Origin: a virus
DNA length: 45,715 nucleotides
Virus record (IMG/VR): IMGVR_UViG_3300035666_000039
Location: 1-45,715 of that record
Reading direction: 5' to 3' (one strand)
Below the pieces are notes generated by a model. It was not told where the DNA came from. It saw only the letters and a program-made list of their open reading frames with translations, and searched no databases. Both the position numbers and the translations under genes were made by a program. Within the stretch, counting starts at the first letter, position 1, and each line of letters opens with the position of its first letter. Below are positions 42,717 to 45,715 of the stretch, in pieces.

Positions 42717-44084
42717 TCATCCAAGATGGGCTCTTACAAAATCCCCGTTAAGTTGAACAAATTTCTCTTTTGCTTCCTCTTCCTGAACTTCTATAGGTTT
42801 ACTAGGTTGACTAACTGGGTTTAATCCAGGGATACCATCAAAGTTTACCCAACTAGGCCATGCTATTTCAACAAAAGGTCGTTCTTCACACCATTCTTCA
42901 TATCCATAGTTCAATGTATATTCAAGTCCTATGGCGTATATAATCTGTTCGGCAATGATAGATCTCGCATGTGCGATCGTTCTACCATAGGATATAGCAG
43001 GTAGATTACCTAGTTCTTTACTTGCACCTTGAACAATACCTAGTCCTGCAATAAGAGGTACAGGAACCGTAGGTAGCATACAGGAATACCGCGTTTGCAT
43101 ATAGTAATCCATAAGTCCTTTCAAAGAAGGATTGGCTTCACTACTGCGTCTAATGTCACTACCATGAGGTAGATAGACGTGACTTATGTAACCTTGACCA
43201 CTTGCTAAGTTAGCTTCAAATTCACTTCTGTAATTTTGTAAATAAGTATTATCGTGTTGTTCACCACAGGTGTGTATCCAAAAGGCCAGTGATTCTCCTG
43301 CAGATCGCTCTAAAAGAATACTGGCATCTTTCATTTTACGCCAACTTTCTATTTGTGCGAAACACGCTGGGAATCCATAACGTTGTCGCATACCATAAGA
43401 GAACTGTAATATACGAGCTGTATCATAACCTCCCCAAATGCGATCGCTTTCAGAAGGTTGTGTTCTTACTTGTTGTCGATAGCTGATTAATTTCCCTGTT
43501 TCATCCTCTTCTACAAACATCGACCATGCTGGTAGATAATTAGATCGCTCAATGTACCATCGTCCTGCACCATCGTTTTGGATGCTTAATTCCATAAAAG
43601 CATCACCTCTACCATACGCCCCGTATACAGCTTGTTCAAGGCGTTGAGCACCAAGTACAGGATCTCTACCAGAATATCTATTGGATAAATCCCTTGCGAT
43701 TCCTATTACTCTATCGTTAGGAGAGCGTTCTAACAGTAAACCATCATCCCTTTTTGTTTTAACACGCCACGATTCAACACTACCATCAGATGACTGAAAA
43801 CAATTTTGACTGATAAGACGTAAACATGTTGTCATCTCAGGACTCCATGTTATCATCTCCTCACACTCTATGGCTAATGCTACATCACCGTAAAGTAATC
43901 CTCGTATGGGTAACTCTACAATGTCCCATACTCTCGTTCTGTAAGTGTTGTGACCGACAGGACGAAGTTGATCTTGGCTTCCTATAAGATCAGCACCTTG
44001 AGAAGGTCTTCCACGCTTGCGAGAACGCGATCTGCCGTTGACTAAGTATAATAGATCGCTAACATTCTTGAAAAAAGAAGCCAT
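42717..44084 (-). CDS. Portal protein
   Basis: A 455-aa protein with the portal layout: an N-terminal segment (RVWDIVELPIRGLLYGD), helices and strands with YGRGDAFMEL and WSMFVEEDETG, the clip and stem region, and a C-terminal helical tail. It is the most upstream structural gene in the late direction and is followed by the protease-like gene, matching the portal-protease-capsid order of tailed phages. It forms the dodecameric DNA gate. No terminase gene precedes it. Only 40 bp separate its start from the plus-strand operon. Confidence 0.8.
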   Translation of the reverse strand: MASFFKNVSDLLYLVNGRSRSRKRGRPSQGADLIGSQDQLRPVGHNTYRTRVWDIVELPIRGLLYGDVALAIECEEMITWSPEMTTCLRLISQNCFQSSDGSVESWRVKTKRDDGLLLERSPNDRVIGIARDLSNRYSGRDPVLGAQRLEQAVYGAYGRGDAFMELSIQNDGAGRWYIERSNYLPAWSMFVEEDETGKLISYRQQVRTQPSESDRIWGGYDTARILQFSYGMRQRYGFPACFAQIESWRKMKDASILLERSAGESLAFWIHTCGEQHDNTYLQNYRSEFEANLASGQGYISHVYLPHGSDIRRSSEANPSLKGLMDYYMQTRYSCMLPTVPVPLIAGLGIVQGASKELGNLPAISYGRTIAHARSIIAEQIIYAIGLEYTLNYGYEEWCEERPFVEIAWPSWVNFDGIPGLNPVSQPSKPIEVQEEEAKEKFVQLNGDFVRAHLG

Positions 44085-44124
44085 TTATGTTAAACTCTCA
44101 ATCGGAGTAATAAGATCAACCATT

Positions 44125-44274
44125 ATGGACATAAATAACTTAGTACAAACAGAGCCGATAAGTCTTGCCTTATTTTCTTTTTTATTGGGCACCATGTTAA
44201 CATTATCGCTAACCGTAAGTTTCACGTTCGTTTTTCTTTTACTTTTTAGAGATGATGAAACACCTAACGAATGA
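44125..44274 (+). CDS. Small single-pass membrane protein
   Basis: A 49-aa protein with one long hydrophobic segment (LALFSFLLGTMLTLSLTVSF) and an acidic tail. Start ATG 44125 lies in the 40-bp divergent gap from the portal gene. It is the first gene of the plus-strand early operon; function unknown. Confidence 0.55.
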   Translation: MDINNLVQTEPISLALFSFLLGTMLTLSLTVSFTFVFLLLFRDDETPNE

Positions 44275-44440
44275 CACCCTTGAATTGTTAGCAAGGAGTA
44301 TTGTATCACAATTATCCTTTCAACAATCTGTGCAAGTAGCTGTGTTGATTATCGCATATTGTTGGGGCTGTGGACGAAACGAAACAGAGTCCGTACTTGT
44401 TAAAGGAGTAAAGGAGTACTTCGATGGAAACTCAGACTGA
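44252..44440 (+). CDS. Small hypothetical protein
   Basis: A 62-aa protein with two possible starts, ATG 44252 and ATG 44255. It overlaps the upstream gene by 23 nt and the next by 17 nt, as in a compact phage operon. Helical, with CWGCG in the centre. Function unknown. Confidence 0.55.
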   Translation: MMKHLTNDTLELLARSIVSQLSFQQSVQVAVLIIAYCWGCGRNETESVLVKGVKEYFDGNSD

Positions 44441-44681
44441 TATTTACGAAAGGCTCACTAAAGTAGAATTAGAATTGGTAGCGTTGAAAAGAGTTGTTTC
44501 TAAGAACATCAACGATAATAATTCTTTGCATAGAGACATATATGAAATAGCTACCGGAACCAATATAGCTCAATATGGATGTAGTATAGCTATTAGAACA
44601 TTATTGGCGCGATTAGCCAAAGAATACGAGAACGATCGCGTCATATATCAATTTATACAAACTTTGTACGAATCTCTATGA
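44424..44681 (+). CDS. Small hypothetical protein
   Basis: An 85-aa helical protein, probably a coiled coil at the start (YERLTKVELELVALKRVV). A strong Shine-Dalgarno (AAAGGAG) lies about 8 nt before ATG 44424. Its stop overlaps the next start (ATGA). Function unknown. Confidence 0.62.
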   Translation: METQTDIYERLTKVELELVALKRVVSKNINDNNSLHRDIYEIATGTNIAQYGCSIAIRTLLARLAKEYENDRVIYQFIQTLYESL

Positions 44682-45043
44682 CAAGGATCGCAACTATTGA
44701 ACAAAATAATCCCAAAAAAAATAACTTAATGCCGTGTTTTGCGATCGTCCTGCAACGTATAAACGGTATGGATCGTTATACGGAAATAGGGAAAGCTATA
44801 GCTGAGCGATCAGAATATCTCTATAACAAAAACGGTTTGTATATACAGCCTCAAAACGGTAAATCTCCGTATATTGACGGGTTTCAAAATTGTTTAGATC
44901 TGCTATGTTACCTTGTTCAAGCTGTAACAGAAGCCCTTATAGCTAATGAAGATCAGGGAAAAATAGATGTACTCGAACGTTGCTTCCGTGCTACTCTAGA
45001 AATGGCTCTAATACTTTATGACAACGAGCAAAACAAATGTTGA
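44678..45043 (+). CDS. Hypothetical protein, possible nucleotide-pool helper
   Basis: A 121-aa helical protein: after a short N-terminal tract come GMDRYTEIGKAIAERSEY and CLDLLCYLVQAV. It begins at an ATGA overlap and ends with a 7-nt overlap on the next gene. The helix pattern loosely recalls all-alpha nucleotide-binding or MazG-like folds, but no conserved metal-binding glutamates are evident. Function unknown. Confidence 0.58.
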   Translation: MTRIATIEQNNPKKNNLMPCFAIVLQRINGMDRYTEIGKAIAERSEYLYNKNGLYIQPQNGKSPYIDGFQNCLDLLCYLVQAVTEALIANEDQGKIDVLERCFRATLEMALILYDNEQNKC

Positions 45044-45249
45044 ACTACTTGGATCAGTTAATTAAAACTACCACGTTGGAAAAAATCTCGTATTTGGTAA
45101 AAACATTTGGTAGAAAAGAATTGGAAGTTCTTTATCAAAAATTGAAAACTGTCACAAACTCGAACGATGAAGTGATAAATAAAAGTCGTGGAGAAATAGA
45201 AACAAAGGTGATAGAACTTTTCAAAAAGGTAAAAAATGAAAAGTCCTAG
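45037..45249 (+). CDS. Small helical hypothetical protein
   Basis: A 70-aa lysine-rich helical protein (LDQLIKTTTLEKISYLVKTF), starting at ATG 45037 with a 7-nt overlap on the preceding gene. No known family. It belongs to the cluster leading into the primase-helicase gene. Confidence 0.55.
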   Translation: MLNYLDQLIKTTTLEKISYLVKTFGRKELEVLYQKLKTVTNSNDEVINKSRGEIETKVIELFKKVKNEKS

Positions 45250-45466
45250 AAAAGCCTGGTGTATACATTACATTGGAAAGATTAAAGGTAAACACACGGC
45301 ATATAGAAAAGCTATAGCCATACAATACAAGGATGGTGCGATGTTACATTACGGTATTGTCTTTTTTGCCAAACACGGGAAAAGAGATGGATACTACATA
45401 ACAAAATCGCTAAACGTTAATCCAATGTATGTAGATAGTAAAGAGCTGTTTCTGACACCGCTATGA
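45236..45466 (+). CDS. Small basic hypothetical protein
   Basis: A 76-aa basic protein (KSPRKAWCIHYIGKIKGKHT) with beta-strand character. ATG 45236 overlaps the upstream gene by 14 nt, and its stop overlaps the primase ATG at 45463 (ATGA), so it is translationally coupled to the replication protein. Function unknown; nucleic-acid binding is possible from the charge. Confidence 0.58.
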   Translation: MKSPRKAWCIHYIGKIKGKHTAYRKAIAIQYKDGAMLHYGIVFFAKHGKRDGYYITKSLNVNPMYVDSKELFLTPL

Positions 45467-45715
45467 ACATAGTGAATCTGCCGCCTCTCCCAGTTCTTAT
45501 AAGATCTGAGTATTTAGAGAATGGTGACTCTAAAAGACTTATAAAAGCACGATTAGCCACTGTAAAAAGTGTGCCAGGAGAGGCGTTTAGATTTGAGGTG
45601 TATATACCAGAATACGGGGCGTTATATGACAAACTTCCAATAGAATGTATTCTACACAAAGAGGGGAATAACTATTTACAGACAAACGAATTACAGTTAT
45701 GGGATTGTTTTGATA
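45463..45715 (+). CDS. N-terminal part of the primase-helicase (runs off the right edge)
   Basis: Open frame from ATG 45463 to the last base: 84 codons plus one base. Joined to the left edge of the window, it continues without a stop into the frame that ends at 1832: 253 + 1832 = 2085 nt, or 695 codons. The join forms FDIDTGSKSIHNYW, the D-T-G-x-K-S-x-H-x-Y-W motif of archaeo-eukaryotic primases of cyanobacterial type, with the H in the metal or nucleotide-binding motif. The upstream part holds FEVYIPEYGALYDKLP; a DxD motif I is not obvious. This supports a single gene and a circular or circularly permuted genome. Confidence 0.82.
   Translation, partial: MNIVNLPPLPVLIRSEYLENGDSKRLIKARLATVKSVPGEAFRFEVYIPEYGALYDKLPIECILHKEGNNYLQTNELQLWDCFD

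Noticed and set aside
44036-44052. Promoter with TTGACT and TATAAT inside the portal gene start
   Set aside because: The two boxes are only 3 bp apart, so they cannot act as a -35/-10 pair; only the TATAAT could be a -10 element.
44085-44309. Minus-strand 74-codon frame upstream of the portal gene
   Set aside because: It lies opposite the small membrane protein and next gene of the plus-strand operon, which have overlaps and start signals fitting real genes.
1-45715. CRISPR array or tRNA genes
   Set aside because: No regularly spaced repeats and no cloverleaf-like segment with a T-loop GTTC box were seen in the short intergenic regions.

Overview
The window looks like the genome of a tailed phage of the siphovirus type that infects a cyanobacterium. 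Evidence for the host: the cyanobacterial HIP1 octamer GCGATCGC occurs at least 19 times by eye in AT-rich DNA, where well under one copy is expected, and the endolysin has a cyanobacterial-style SH3 plus M15 architecture. Evidence for the phage type: portal, capsid protease, HK97-like major capsid protein, connectors, a tail tube protein, frameshifted tail chaperones and a giant tape measure are present, and no sheath is seen. No integrase, tRNA gene, CRISPR array or photosynthesis gene was found.

The two ends lie inside one gene. The reading frame open at the right edge (from 45463) joins in phase with the frame open at the left edge (to 1832) into a 694-codon primase-helicase, and the join completes a recognisable primase motif. 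The simplest reading is that this is a complete circular or circularly permuted genome of 45,715 bp opened inside that gene.

Layout. (1) Early plus-strand operon, 44125 to 45715 continuing into 1 to 12872. Small unknown genes lead to the primase-helicase and a family B DNA polymerase. Then come a D12-type adenine methylase, class I ribonucleotide reductase alpha and beta, a CYTH-domain protein, thymidylate synthase, dihydrofolate reductase and a PD-(D/E)xK nuclease. After a terminator follow a second Dam-like methylase and a C5-cytosine methylase. This set copies DNA, makes dNTPs (especially dTTP) and modifies DNA. (2) A small minus-strand pair, 12913 to 14461, encoding an unknown protein and a membrane-anchored EAL cyclic-di-GMP phosphodiesterase. 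It diverges from a holin-like membrane protein gene, which is followed by a structured segment with a terminator and a secreted protein gene. (3) Late minus-strand structural region, transcribed from 44084 down to 15272: portal, Tudor/protease-like protein, HNH nuclease, metallophosphoesterase, M15 endolysin, capsid protease, major capsid protein, decoration and connector proteins, tail tube, tail chaperones and tape measure. Plus-strand islands interrupt it at 34387-35067 (tandem HTH regulator), 36406-36760 and 41088-41396.

Main oddities: if the genome is complete, no terminase large subunit and no distal-tail or receptor-binding gene is recognisable. The tape measure (3744 aa) carries a zincin, an M23-like and a transglycosylase-like domain. 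Tail chaperone production appears to use a -1 frameshift. The ribonucleotide reductase beta subunit lacks the usual radical tyrosine. The EAL and CYTH proteins suggest that the phage acts on nucleotide or polyphosphate signalling.
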